Shown: positions 1 to 8,990 of the stretch, in pieces
How the letters are laid out: the number at the start of each line of letters is the position of its first letter
How positions within the stretch are numbered: position 1 is the stretch's first letter
Source of the DNA: an uncultured Alistipes sp.
Lineage (GTDB): Bacteria > Bacteroidota > Bacteroidia > Bacteroidales > Rikenellaceae
DNA: 64,000 bases
Assembly (NCBI GenBank): GCA_900545315.1
Contig: UQYM01000007.1
Coordinates: 12,344 to 76,343 of the forward strand
Direction of reading: 5' to 3'
Translations under genes and position numbers: made by a program
The notes under the pieces: model-generated
Seen by the model: the letters and a program-made list of their open reading frames with translations, nothing else
Told to the model about the DNA's origin: nothing
Database searches by the model: none

Positions 1-1017
1 CATGCCCCCGGACTGTTCAATCCGGAAACCGGGGAGCGAATCGTCAAGGCCAAGCCGGGTGAGCCGCCCCGTTATCAGGAGGTGTTTGGAGAGACCCTGC
101 TCGAACTGGCCCGTCAGGATGATCGGATTGTCGGCATTACGCCAGCCATGCCAACCGGCTCGTCACTCAATATCATGATGGAGCAGATGCCCGATCGTTG
201 TTTCGATGTCGGAATCGCCGAAGGGCATGCGGTCACATTTTCTGCCGGATTGGCTGCCGAAGGAATGGTGCCGTTTTGCAATATCTATTCGTCGTTCATG
301 CAGCGTGCCTACGACAATGTGATTCATGACGTTGCCTTGCAGGGACTGCATGTGGTAATGTGTCTGGACCGGGCCGGTCTGGTGGGCGAAGATGGAGCGA
401 CACATCACGGGGTATTCGATCTGGCCGGTCTGTTGCCGGTGCCGGGATTAACCATAGCCTCCCCCTTGAATGAGGTGGAGTTGCGTAACCTGATGTTCAC
501 AGCCTTGAAAACGCCCGGACCTTTCGTAATTCGTTATCCTCGGGGTAAGGGGGTGACTCCCGATTGGCGTCGCCCGATGGAGTTGCTGCCGATTGGCAAG
601 GGGCAGATCCTGCGCGAAGGAGACGAGATCGCACTTCTGACCCTCGGGCCGGTGGGCAACGATGCGGCATGGGCGGCCGAACAGATGGCTGCCGAAGGGG
701 TGTCGGTATTGCATGCCGATCTCCGTTTTGCCAAACCGTTGGACGAAGAGTTGCTGCATCGAATCGGCCAAACGTTTACGCAGGTGGTTACCGTAGAGGA
801 TGGCGTCATTGAAGGTGGCGTTGGTGAAGCAGTGCTGGCCTTCTTCAATGCTCACGGCTATCCGTGTCGGGTCACCTCACTGGGAATTCAAGACCGTTTC
901 ATTCCGCACGGGACCGTCGATCAGCTCAAAGCGATGTGCGGGTATGACCGGCAGGGAATTCTGCAGACCCTTCGACAGGTACACAATGCAGCTCACGGAC
1001 CGAGCACCCAGAATTAA
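1..1017 (+). CDS. dxs: 1-deoxy-D-xylulose-5-phosphate synthase, C-terminal part (partial)
   Basis: Forms 1-deoxy-D-xylulose 5-phosphate from pyruvate and glyceraldehyde 3-phosphate with thiamine diphosphate, the first step of the MEP isoprenoid pathway in the cytosol. The frame is open from base 1 (HAPGLFNPETGE...), so the gene starts before the window; the GTG at 82 is an internal codon, not the start. About 338 residues remain. They contain the transketolase pyrimidine-binding domain (VGIAEGHA with the cofactor-binding Glu, then DRAGLVGEDGATHHG, the typical DXS block) and the C-terminal transketolase domain (EDGVIEGGVGEAV). A second MEP gene, ispH, lies at 21.6 kb, so the organism uses this pathway. 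Identity is clear; only the N-terminal half is missing. Confidence 0.95.
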   Translation, partial: HAPGLFNPETGERIVKAKPGEPPRYQEVFGETLLELARQDDRIVGITPAMPTGSSLNIMMEQMPDRCFDVGIAEGHAVTFSAGLAAEGMVPFCNIYSSFMQRAYDNVIHDVALQGLHVVMCLDRAGLVGEDGATHHGVFDLAGLLPVPGLTIASPLNEVELRNLMFTALKTPGPFVIRYPRGKGVTPDWRRPMELLPIGKGQILREGDEIALLTLGPVGNDAAWAAEQMAAEGVSVLHADLRFAKPLDEELLHRIGQTFTQVVTVEDGVIEGGVGEAVLAFFNAHGYPCRVTSLGIQDRFIPHGTVDQLKAMCGYDRQGILQTLRQVHNAAHGPSTQN

Positions 1018-1254
1018 TCTTTTACCTGACCCGGGGCCGAGGCATGAGGGGGGAGAGAGTAAGGACAGAACCCGAATCAAGAAATCTAGGCCGAGTCGTG
1101 GGATAGAGGTAGGCTAAGACACAGCGCCAGGGGGGGGAGCAAGGTTAGGAACGAATACTGGGCAGGTAGGCTGGTAGAGAAGAGATAGGAAGTGATGGAC
1201 CATTGAACATTGTGTGTCTGTTACCGGAGATAGAGATAAAACAAAATCAATAAT

Positions 1255-4011
1255 ATGGAATACGATTTCAGGGCCATTGAGCAGAAGTGGCAGCGCCGTT
1301 GGGCCGAAAGAAAAACCTACAAGGTTGAGGTCGATAAGTATCGGCCGAAATATTATGTATTGGATATGTTCCCCTATCCTTCGGGAGCGGGTCTGCATGT
1401 CGGCCATCCGCTGGGTTACATCGCTTCGGATATCTATTCGCGGTACAAACGTCTCAAGGGGTTTAACGTCCTGCACCCGATGGGTTACGATGCGTTTGGA
1501 CTACCGGCTGAGCAGTATGCGATTCAGACCGGTCAGCATCCGGCTGTAACCACCGAGAAGAACATCAACCGTTACCGGGAGCAGCTCGACAAGATCGGCT
1601 TCAGTTTCGATTGGAGTCGTGAGGTGCGCACGTGTGATCCCAAATATTACAAATGGACGCAGTGGGCATTTTTGAAGATGTTCGACAGCTATTACAACAA
1701 CGCTTGTCAGAAGGCCCGCCCGATCGCGGAGCTGGTAGCTGCGTTTGAGCAGAACGGCACGCAGGGCGTGGATGCAGCCTGTACCCATGAGCTTTCGTTC
1801 ACAGCCGAGGAGTGGAAGGCGATGAGCGAAGCGGAAAAAGAGGCCACTCTGCAAAATTATCGGTTGGCTTTCCGTGCCGATACGTTGGTCAACTGGTGCC
1901 CCGGGCTGGGAACTGTATTGGCAAACGATGAGGTAAAAGATGGCCTGTCGGTACGTGGTGGTTTCCCGGTTGAGCAGAAACAGATGAAGCAGTGGCAGCT
2001 GCGGGTTACCGCTTATGCGCAGCGGATGTTGGACGGATTGGATCAACTGGAGTGGAGTGATTCGCTCAAAGAGATTCAGCGCAACTGGATCGGCCGCAGT
2101 GAGGGTGCCCAGCTCTTTTTTGGTCTGAAGGGAACTGACGAGAAATTGGAGGTCTTTACCACTCGCCCGGATACCATTTTCGGAGTCACCTTTATGGTGT
2201 TGGCTCCAGAACACGAGTTGGTAGAGCAGCTCACCACCCCGGAATATAAGGAGGCGGTTGAGGCCTACTTGGCCGAAACCAAAAAACGTTCCGAACGGGA
2301 ACGTATGGCCGACACCAAACGGGTTAGCGGCCAGTTTACCGGAGCCTATGCCATTAACCCCTTCAACGGGAAAGAGATTCCGATCTATATCAGTGATTAC
2401 GTTTTGGCCGGATATGGTACGGGTGCCATTATGGCCGTTCCGGCTCACGATAGCCGTGACTACGCATTTGCCCGTCATTTCGGTTTGCCGCTCATTCCGG
2501 TAGTTGAGGGCGGTGATCTCGAGAAAGAGTCCTACGATGCCAAAGAGGGTCGTTTGATTAACTCTGAATTCCTCAATGGTCTGGATGTCAAAGAGGCGAT
2601 CGTAACCATGTTTGCCGAGATCGAAAAACGGGGATTCGGTAAGAAGAAGATCAATTACCGCCTGCGTGATGCAATCTTCAGCCGCCAGCGCTATTGGGGT
2701 GAGCCCTTCCCGATCTATTACAAGGACAACATTGCCTATCCGCTGCCGGAGGATAAATTGCCGTTGGAGTTGCCGCCGATCGAGAACTTCGGTCCGACTG
2801 CAGACGGTGAACCACCATTGGCTCACGCTGTCAATTGGCAAACCGAAGAGGGCTATCCGCTGGAATTGAGTACCATGCCAGGATTTGCCGGTTCGTCGGC
2901 TTACTACCTGCGTTATATGGATCCCCATAACGATGACGCGCTGGTTAGCCGCGAGGCCGATGAGTATTGGCGCAATGTCGATCTCTATGTGGGTGGTATC
3001 GAACACGCAACGGGACACCTGATGTACTCGCGTTTCTGGAATATGTTCCTCTACGACCTGGGCTATGTTTGCGAAAGCGAACCCTTCAAGAAGCTGGTGA
3101 ACCAGGGTATGATTCAGGGACGTTCCAATTTCGTCTATCGTGTTGTGGGAACCAACAAGTTCGTCTCTTTGGGTCTGAAAAATCAGTACGAGACGCAAGA
3201 GATCCACGTCGATGTCAATATCGTGCGCAACGACCTGCTCGACCTGGATGCCTTCCGGGCTTGGCGTCCGGAGTTTGCCGATGCCGAGTTTATCCTCGAG
3301 GATGGCAAATATGTCTGCGGTTGGGCAATCGAGAAAATGTCCAAATCGATGTTCAATGTTGTCAATCCCGACAACATCGTGGAAGATTACGGTGCCGATA
3401 CGCTGCGTATGTACGAGATGTTCCTCGGCCCGCTCGAGCAGAGCAAACCGTGGGATACGAACGGTATCGACGGGGTACATAAATTCCTGCGTCGTTTCTG
3501 GCGTCTCTTCTACAACCGCGAGGGGGCATTCGTCGTTAGCGATGAGGCTCCGACAGCGGCTGAACTCAAGAGCCTGCACAAAACGATCAAAAAGGTGGGC
3601 GAAGATATCGAGAACTTCTCGTTCAACACTTCGGTCAGTGCCTTTATGATTTGTGTCAACGAATTGGGCGGCTGCAACAAACGGGCTATCCTCGAACCGC
3701 TCGTTGTGTTGATCGCTCCGTTTGCTCCGCATATTGCCGAGGAGTTGTGGGAGAGCCTGGGTCATACCACATCGGTTTGTGATGCCTCTTTCCCCGAATA
3801 TGACGAAAAATATCTGGTTGAAGAGAGTATCGAGTATCCGATCTCATTCAACGGCAAGATGCGCTACAAAAAGGTGCTGCCTGCCGGTTTGACCCCCAAA
3901 CAGGTCGAAGAGGCGGTGGTATCCGACCCTGCTGCAGCCAAATACCTCGACGGTAAAACTCCTAAAAAGGTTATCGTAGTCCCCGGAAAGATTGTCAATG
4001 TGGTGATTTAA
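1255..4011 (+). CDS. leuS: Leucyl-tRNA synthetase
   Basis: Charges tRNA-Leu with leucine in the cytosol. The 918-residue product has class I signatures: HVGH (the HIGH motif) at residues 48-51 after DMFPYPSGAG, and KMSKS at 694-698. Between them lies the CP1 editing domain, including the TTRPDTIFGVTF and MAVPAHDSRD blocks that hydrolyse mischarged tRNA. The C terminus ends in the usual small domain (KVIVVPGKIVNVVI). Length fits Bacteroidetes LeuRS. The start at MEYDFRAIEQKWQ matches family N termini. A strong hairpin terminator follows at 4036, so it appears to be the last gene of its transcript. Two tRNA-Leu genes lie elsewhere in the window at 33.0 kb. Confidence 0.98.
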   Translation: MEYDFRAIEQKWQRRWAERKTYKVEVDKYRPKYYVLDMFPYPSGAGLHVGHPLGYIASDIYSRYKRLKGFNVLHPMGYDAFGLPAEQYAIQTGQHPAVTTEKNINRYREQLDKIGFSFDWSREVRTCDPKYYKWTQWAFLKMFDSYYNNACQKARPIAELVAAFEQNGTQGVDAACTHELSFTAEEWKAMSEAEKEATLQNYRLAFRADTLVNWCPGLGTVLANDEVKDGLSVRGGFPVEQKQMKQWQLRVTAYAQRMLDGLDQLEWSDSLKEIQRNWIGRSEGAQLFFGLKGTDEKLEVFTTRPDTIFGVTFMVLAPEHELVEQLTTPEYKEAVEAYLAETKKRSERERMADTKRVSGQFTGAYAINPFNGKEIPIYISDYVLAGYGTGAIMAVPAHDSRDYAFARHFGLPLIPVVEGGDLEKESYDAKEGRLINSEFLNGLDVKEAIVTMFAEIEKRGFGKKKINYRLRDAIFSRQRYWGEPFPIYYKDNIAYPLPEDKLPLELPPIENFGPTADGEPPLAHAVNWQTEEGYPLELSTMPGFAGSSAYYLRYMDPHNDDALVSREADEYWRNVDLYVGGIEHATGHLMYSRFWNMFLYDLGYVCESEPFKKLVNQGMIQGRSNFVYRVVGTNKFVSLGLKNQYETQEIHVDVNIVRNDLLDLDAFRAWRPEFADAEFILEDGKYVCGWAIEKMSKSMFNVVNPDNIVEDYGADTLRMYEMFLGPLEQSKPWDTNGIDGVHKFLRRFWRLFYNREGAFVVSDEAPTAAELKSLHKTIKKVGEDIENFSFNTSVSAFMICVNELGGCNKRAILEPLVVLIAPFAPHIAEELWESLGHTTSVCDASFPEYDEKYLVEESIEYPISFNGKMRYKKVLPAGLTPKQVEEAVVSDPAAAKYLDGKTPKKVIVVPGKIVNVVI

Positions 4012-4035
4012 TCCATTCCGACCATAAATCATAGC

Positions 4036-4066
4036 AAAGGGAGGGAATTGCGCCCTCCCTTTTTGA
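4036..4066 (+). terminator. Rho-independent terminator of leuS
   Basis: A perfect 7-bp stem gggaggg/ccctccc (4039-4045 with 4053-4059), extended by AAA/TTT pairs, is followed directly by a T-rich tract. It lies 25 bp after the leuS stop. Confidence 0.85.
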
Positions 4067-4195
4067 ATTTTTTCTTATCGGTGGACCTGTTTCGGGAATG
4101 TTGCCTTCCCTTGTTTCCCCTGCTTCCCTTGTAGAGTGGGGTACGTTAATAGGATTCGGATGCGGCCATTGAGGCAGTGTGATAAAAAGTTGACG

Positions 4196-4861
4196 ATGGA
4201 CTATTTGCAGAGTATGGTGGATTTCGTGTTGCACATCGATGTGCATATGACCGAAATGGTGGCCCTTTACGGGGTGTGGATCTATGCGATCCTTTTCGTG
4301 ATCATCTTCTGTGAAACCGGATTGGTGGTGACCCCCTTCCTGCCGGGCGATTCGCTGCTGTTTATGGCCGGGGCGCTGGCTTCACTGCCGACCAATCCCG
4401 TGAATGTACACCTGTTGGTGTTGATGTTGATTGCAGCGGCGGTGTTGGGCGATGCCACAAATTATATGATCGGCCGTTTTTTCGGCGAACGGCTGTTCCG
4501 CAATCCCAATTCCAAAATCTTTAAACAGAGCTACCTGGACAAAACCCACCATTTCTACGACAAACATGGAGGCAAGACCATTATTCTGGCCCGTTTTGTT
4601 CCGATCGTACGAACCTTTGCCCCCTTTGTGGCCGGTATGGGACATATGGGGTACCGTCACTTCCTGTCGTTCAATATTATCGGCAGTGTGGCGTGGGTAG
4701 CACTCTTCTCTTATGCCGGTTACCTGTTTGGTGGGCTCGAGGTGGTACAGCACAATCTGAAATTACTGGTCGTACTGATTATTGTGTTGTCGTTGGTACC
4801 GGTCTTTGTTGAGGTGGTGCGCAACAAGCGCAAAGCAATAAAAAACGGGGAGACAAAGTAA
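4196..4861 (+). CDS. DedA family inner-membrane protein
   Basis: A 221-residue polytopic membrane protein of the DedA/SNARE-associated (VTT) family; members are implicated in lipid flipping (undecaprenyl phosphate or phospholipid) and membrane homeostasis. Visible family hallmarks are FCETGLVVTPFLPGDSLLF near residue 40, GDATNYMIGRFFGERLF, and the reentrant-loop region FYDKHGGKTIILARFVPIVR followed by FAPFVAGMGHM. Four to five hydrophobic segments are evident. The frame is open further upstream to 4136, but ATG 4196 (MDYLQSMVDF) gives a normal-length product. It appears monocistronic. Substrate cannot be told from sequence. Confidence 0.9.
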   Translation: MDYLQSMVDFVLHIDVHMTEMVALYGVWIYAILFVIIFCETGLVVTPFLPGDSLLFMAGALASLPTNPVNVHLLVLMLIAAAVLGDATNYMIGRFFGERLFRNPNSKIFKQSYLDKTHHFYDKHGGKTIILARFVPIVRTFAPFVAGMGHMGYRHFLSFNIIGSVAWVALFSYAGYLFGGLEVVQHNLKLLVVLIIVLSLVPVFVEVVRNKRKAIKNGETK

Positions 4862-4868
4862 CCCCGTT
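4844..4868 (+). terminator. Weak hairpin at the end of the DedA gene
   Basis: Stem AACGGGG/CCCCGTT (4844-4850 with 4862-4868) spans the stop codon. There is no good T tract after it, so termination is uncertain. Confidence 0.4.
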
Positions 4869-5182
4869 GTATGGTTGTGGAGATGTGGGCTGGATAAGAC
4901 CTGCAATACTGCTATGTGGTGCTTAGCAAAGTGCCCCTCCCTCTTGTAAACTCACTCTGTACGGACGAATGTGAAAATGCCTGCAATCTTTTGTCCCACC
5001 ATGGCGTCTATCTATCAATCAAGCACGACAAGCTATCCTTCGTTGGAAAGATGATCGGCAGAAGAGGTGCAGGGCTGCCTCTCCTTTAGAGCGTTTGTCT
5101 TGCTTAGATAGGTTGCTTTGTTGGCCATTTGTAGAAGACCGACCGCCGGCAAAATCTTTGCTCAAAAGTGAAGCCTCCTCAC
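4862..5182. other. Intergenic region between convergent DedA and upp genes
   Basis: About 320 bp with no gene-like ORF. Apart from weak hairpins at each edge nothing was recognised. Confidence 0.6.
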
Positions 5183-5186
5183 TTAA
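5164..5186 (-). terminator. Possible terminator of upp
   Basis: On the minus strand a short AAGTGA/TCACTT stem overlaps the upp stop and is followed by TTTTG. Weak candidate. Confidence 0.35.
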
Positions 5187-5848
5187 AGTTTCTCGCCGTA
5201 GGCCAAATCGCCCGCATCGCCCATGCCCGGTACAATGTAGGATTTTACGGTTGTTTCGGCATCTACGGAACCACACCAGATGTGGCAGTTGTTGGCCGAA
5301 AGATGACTCTTGGTGTACTCAAGCCCCTCTTCGCTGGCAATCACGGTGGCCACATGCGTAAACTTGGGCATGCCGGCCTTCTCGATCAGGGCGTTGTAGG
5401 TCATCACCAACGAAGAACCTGTTGCCAGCATCGGATCGCTGATAATCAACGTCTTGCCGGTGAGCTCGCAAGCCGAGATGTACTCAACCTTGATGTTGAA
5501 GGAGTTGTCTTTCCGATATTTGCGGTAGGCTGAAACAAAAGCATTCTGTGCGTTGTCGAAGTAGTTCAGGAAGCCCTGATGGAACGGCAAACCCGCACGC
5601 AGAATCGTCGCAATCACAATCTCGTCGTCGGGCATCATCACTTCGGCCTCTCCCAGCGGGGTCTCGATCAACTTCGGTTTATACTCCAGCGTCTTGCTGA
5701 TCTCGTAGGCCATCACCTCGCCTGCCCGTTCGAGATTGCGCCGAAAGCGCATACTGTCACCCTGCACGTGGACATCACGCATCTGGGCAATGAACCGGTT
5801 CAGCAGCGTATTCTCCCGATCCAGTACCGTTACCATCTGTTCAGCCAT
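5183..5848 (-). CDS. upp: Uracil phosphoribosyltransferase
   Basis: Converts uracil and PRPP to UMP in pyrimidine salvage. The product is 221 residues from ATG at 5848 (MAEQMVTVLDRENT). The frame is open upstream to 6040, but that extension lies inside hflX and is not family-like. Signatures are ATILRAGLPFHQGFL and the PRPP-binding loop DPMLATGSSLVMTYNAL, with a C-terminal uracil-binding region ending GDAGDLAYGEKL. It lies 55 bp after hflX on the same strand, so the two are probably co-transcribed. Confidence 0.95.
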   Translation of the reverse strand: MAEQMVTVLDRENTLLNRFIAQMRDVHVQGDSMRFRRNLERAGEVMAYEISKTLEYKPKLIETPLGEAEVMMPDDEIVIATILRAGLPFHQGFLNYFDNAQNAFVSAYRKYRKDNSFNIKVEYISACELTGKTLIISDPMLATGSSLVMTYNALIEKAGMPKFTHVATVIASEEGLEYTKSHLSANNCHIWCGSVDAETTVKSYIVPGMGDAGDLAYGEKL

Positions 5849-5903
5849 GTTCCGTAAATTTGAGTTGTTGTTATTCGGTTTGTAGTCATTCCGGAACCCG
5901 GAA

Positions 5904-7106
5904 TCAATATAAAAAGTTGTTGAAGGGGTAGCGTCCTGCATGGATCTCACGGACCATGCCGTAGAGATCTTTCCGGAATTTGTCGATGTTGATCCGCTCG
6001 CGTGCCGAAATGAAAATACATGGGGTGTTTGCCTTGGCAATCCAGCTGTTCTTCAAATCGTCGAGGGTCCGGTTCTCTTTGGTGGCCGGGGTGAGATCGT
6101 CTTCATCCTTGGGGGTGTAGGTGTAGGCGTCGATCTTGTTGAAGATCAGGAATACGGGCTTGTCTGCCGCTCCGATCTCCTGCAACGTCTCCTTGACCAC
6201 AGCGATCTGCTCCTCAAAATTGGAGTGCGAAATATCCACCACGTGCAATAGCAGATCCGCCTCACGCACCTCGTCGAGTGTCGATTTGAACGATTCGACC
6301 AACTGGTGCGGCAACTTGCGGATAAACCCTACCGTATCCGAAAGCAGAAACGGCAGGTTGTCCAACACCACTTTGCGGACGGTGGTGTCGAGCGTAGCGA
6401 AAAGTTTGTTTTCGGCAAAAACGTCGCTTTTCGAAATCAGGTTCATGATGGTCGATTTGCCTACGTTGGTATATCCAACAAGTGCGACCCGCACCAACTG
6501 CCCACGGTTGCTGCGCTGGACGGCCATCTGCTTGTCGATCTTGCTCAATTGCTCTTTGAGCCGGCTGATGCGGTTGCGGACAATACGACGGTCCGTCTCA
6601 ATCTCGCGCTCACCGGCACCGCCACGGGTCCCGGTTCCACCTCGTTGACGTTCCAGGTGGGTCCACATACCGGCCAGACGCGGTAACAGGTATTGGCATT
6701 GGGCCAACTCGACCTGTGTCTTGGCATAGGCCGTCTTGGCTCGCTGAGCAAAGATCTCCAGAATCAGGCTGGTACGGTCATAGATCTTACGCGAAAAAAC
6801 TTTATCGAGGTTGCGAATCTGAGAAGGGCTCAATTCATCGTCAAAAATGACAAAGTCCACCTCATTCTCTTCGACATATAGTGCGATTTCAGCCAACTTG
6901 CCTTCGCCGACAAAGGTGCGCGCATTGGGGTTGGCCAACCGCTGGGTAAAGCGTTTTAAGGTGCGCACTCCGGCAGTCTCGGCCAAAAATTCCAATTCGT
7001 CGAGATACTCTTTGACCTGTGCCTCATCCTGTTGCTCATTCACCAGGGCAACCAGTACGGCAGTCTGACTCAGGTCGGTTGGTGTTGTGGGTTTGGTCTC
7101 TTGCAT
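5904..7106 (-). CDS. hflX: Ribosome-associated GTPase HflX
   Basis: HflX binds the 50S ribosomal E-site region and can split stalled ribosomes under stress. The 400-residue product has the N-terminal HflX domain (RTFVGEGKLAEI, VDFVIFDDELSPSQIRNLDK), the coiled linker with the glycine-rich GGTGTRGGAGEREIETDRR stretch typical of the family, then the G domain: G1 GYTNVGKST, G3 DTVGFIRKLPHQLV, G4 NKID. The end (YPFNNFLY) is a short C-terminal tail. It is first in an hflX-upp pair and divergent from tRNA-Ala. A minus-strand -7-like box TATTTTTG (7199-7206) lies about 90 bp upstream; no matching -33 element was found. Confidence 0.96.
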   Translation of the reverse strand: MQETKPTTPTDLSQTAVLVALVNEQQDEAQVKEYLDELEFLAETAGVRTLKRFTQRLANPNARTFVGEGKLAEIALYVEENEVDFVIFDDELSPSQIRNLDKVFSRKIYDRTSLILEIFAQRAKTAYAKTQVELAQCQYLLPRLAGMWTHLERQRGGTGTRGGAGEREIETDRRIVRNRISRLKEQLSKIDKQMAVQRSNRGQLVRVALVGYTNVGKSTIMNLISKSDVFAENKLFATLDTTVRKVVLDNLPFLLSDTVGFIRKLPHQLVESFKSTLDEVREADLLLHVVDISHSNFEEQIAVVKETLQEIGAADKPVFLIFNKIDAYTYTPKDEDDLTPATKENRTLDDLKNSWIAKANTPCIFISARERINIDKFRKDLYGMVREIHAGRYPFNNFLY

Positions 7107-7235
7107 AAAGGCTCAAAAAAAGCGCTCTCCCCGAGCACCTGCATCTAAATAAGGGCGGTGGAATGGCTCTCCCTGAGCCCCATCAACCCATCATTAAACA
7201 AAAATAGTAAAAATCGGGGAAATCTGGCCCGAAAT

Positions 7236-7265
7236 TTTGGTAATTGGATTTTTTACCTATCTTTG
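7236..7265 (+). promoter_or_regulatory. Bacteroidetes-type promoter of tRNA-Ala
   Basis: TTTG at 7236-7239, an 18-bp spacer, then TATCTTTG at 7258-7265 match the Bacteroidetes -33/-7 consensus. The expected start would be about 5 bp before the tRNA. Confidence 0.75.
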
Positions 7266-7276
7266 TGCTGTGTCAA

Positions 7277-7350
<74 letters not shown>

Positions 7351-7375
7351 CGGATGACAGACTGTCAATAAGAGT

Positions 7376-7408
7376 AAGGGGGATGCAGATCACATCCTCC
7401 TTTTTCTT
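7376..7408 (+). terminator. Rho-independent terminator after tRNA-Ala
   Basis: A 10-bp stem AAGGGGGATG/CATCCTCCTT (7376-7385 with 7393-7402, one G-T pair) runs into TTTCTTTATT. Confidence 0.85.
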
Positions 7409-7500
7409 TATTGACGCGCTTGCAGTGTAGGGGGATCGTACCGGAATTGATGCACTTTTGTTACATTTGTTCAGGGATGTTTACCTAAAATCTGAAAACC

Positions 7501-7809
7501 ATGAAAGTCGATCTGTACACCAAAAGCGTTTTGACGGTCATTGCCGTTTGTCTGGTAATCCTGACACTGCAAACCCTGCAACTCGTTCCCAAAACCTATG
7601 CAGTGCCTGCGTCGGCAACTGCTGCGTTCAATAATGAGATACGGCCGAACTATGACGGTTCGATCAATGTCCGGGTGATCGAGATGGAGCCGGAGGTCAA
7701 GATCAGTACTCCGATGAGCGGCCTTCCGGTTCAGATCAAGGATATCGGAACGTACGACGAGTTGAAAGTCCAAGTGACCAACAGTTACATTAACACCAAA
7801 TCTTATTAA
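7501..7809 (+). CDS. Small membrane-anchored protein of unknown function
   Basis: A 102-residue product with one hydrophobic segment near residues 9-24 (VLTVIAVCLVILTLQTLQ) and a polar remainder, predicted outside the cytoplasm. No enzyme motif is visible. It starts 11 bp before rlmN's neighbour region ends and its stop lies 11 bp before rlmN, so the two are probably co-transcribed. A -7-like box TACATTTG (7462-7469) lies 31 bp upstream of the ATG without a clear -33 partner. Small proteins of this kind are common next to housekeeping genes in Bacteroidetes; I assign no function. Confidence 0.7.
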   Translation: MKVDLYTKSVLTVIAVCLVILTLQTLQLVPKTYAVPASATAAFNNEIRPNYDGSINVRVIEMEPEVKISTPMSGLPVQIKDIGTYDELKVQVTNSYINTKSY

Positions 7810-7820
7810 TTTTTCGGTAG

Positions 7821-8867
7821 ATGGATAAAGAGTGGTTGTTCGGCAAAACGCTCTCCGAATTGACAGAGATCGTCACAGCATTGGGTATGCCCCGTTTTAC
7901 GGCGACACAGATTGTCACCTGGCTCTATAAGAAAAATGTGACGGAGATCGACCAGATGACCAACCTTTCGCTGAAAAATCGCGAGCGACTGTCACAGGAC
8001 TATTGTGTAGGTATGATCCCGGTAGTGGGCTGCCAGGAATCGGTCGATGGAACCAAAAAATATCTTTTCCCGACGCTGAAAGGCCACTATATCGAATCGG
8101 CCTATATTCCCGACAAGGATCGGGCGACGCTGTGTGTCTCTTCCCAATCGGGGTGCCGGATGGGGTGCCACTTTTGCATGACGGCCCGGCAAGGGTTTTC
8201 GCATAGCCTCACTTCGGGCGAGATCCTCAATCAGATCCGTACAATCCCCGAAAGCGACCGGTTGACCAATGTGGTCTATATGGGGATGGGCGAACCGTTG
8301 GACAATCTGGAGCAGGTGCTGCGCTCGATCGAGATTCTGACCGCCCGGTGGGGATACGGCTGGAGCCCGACTCGAATCACCCTATCCACGGTTGGAGTGA
8401 TTCCGGCCATGCGTGAGTTCCTGAATCGTTGTTCGGCCCATCTGGCAGTCAGCCTGCACGATCCGATTCATAGCGAACGGCTGGCGATGATGCCGGTCGA
8501 AGGCAAATATCCGATAGAAGAGGTGATTGCCGAACTGAAACGTCACGACTTCTCGCACCAGCGTCGGGTCAGTTTCGAGTATATTGTTTTTGCAGGCGTC
8601 AATGATACTCCGGCCCATGTTGCGGCATTGTCCCGGCTGCTTGCTGGGTTGAAATGTCGAATCAACCTGATCCGGTTCCACGCCATTCCCGACGCTCCGA
8701 TGCAGGGCGCTGACGAGGCGAAGATGATCTGGCTGCGCGATGCACTGACCCGCAAGGGAATCATAACGACGATCCGGGCGTCGCGAGGCGAAGATATTCA
8801 GGCGGCTTGCGGCCTGCTCTCCACCAAAGAACGCGAACGGCAGCAGCAAGCTGATAAAAGTATCTAA
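7821..8867 (+). CDS. rlmN: Dual-specificity 23S rRNA/tRNA adenine C2-methyltransferase RlmN
   Basis: Radical SAM enzyme that methylates C2 of A2503 in 23S rRNA and A37 in some tRNAs, by a ping-pong mechanism using a methylated cysteine. The 348-residue product has the iron-sulfur CxxxCxxC motif in SQSGCRMGCHFCMTARQGF, the SAM-binding MGMGEPLDN block, LSTVGVIPAM, and RGEDIQAACGLLS containing the conserved C-terminal catalytic Cys. The N-terminal accessory domain (TLSELTEIVTALGMPRFTA) is intact. Length and order fit the family well. Confidence 0.95.
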   Translation: MDKEWLFGKTLSELTEIVTALGMPRFTATQIVTWLYKKNVTEIDQMTNLSLKNRERLSQDYCVGMIPVVGCQESVDGTKKYLFPTLKGHYIESAYIPDKDRATLCVSSQSGCRMGCHFCMTARQGFSHSLTSGEILNQIRTIPESDRLTNVVYMGMGEPLDNLEQVLRSIEILTARWGYGWSPTRITLSTVGVIPAMREFLNRCSAHLAVSLHDPIHSERLAMMPVEGKYPIEEVIAELKRHDFSHQRRVSFEYIVFAGVNDTPAHVAALSRLLAGLKCRINLIRFHAIPDAPMQGADEAKMIWLRDALTRKGIITTIRASRGEDIQAACGLLSTKERERQQQADKSI

Positions 8868-8923
8868 GAGATTTTTACTTATCGATTTGTCTGCGAGCGG
8901 CAAGAACGTATTGGGCTTAAATT

Positions 8924-8968
8924 TGAGCCGTACAACAAAATATCTACGATAACAATAGCGTAAATTTG
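8924..8968 (+). promoter_or_regulatory. Candidate AraC operator and promoter, copy 1
   Basis: A 20-bp element, tgagccgtacaacaaaatat (8924-8943), lies 17 bp before the -7-like box TAAATTTG (8961-8968), upstream of the AraC gene at 8991. It differs at one base from the element at 9835-9854, which has the same 17-bp spacing to its own -7 box. No TTTG -33 box is present, as expected for an activator-dependent promoter. Binding by the adjacent AraC protein is an inference. Confidence 0.6.
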
Positions 8969-8990
8969 TTCCAAACCAAAATCGGAAGGT

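Noticed and set aside
1501..3765. 754-codon open frame on the minus strand inside leuS
   Set aside because: Antisense of a certain leuS gene; the translated product has no family features and arises from codon bias.
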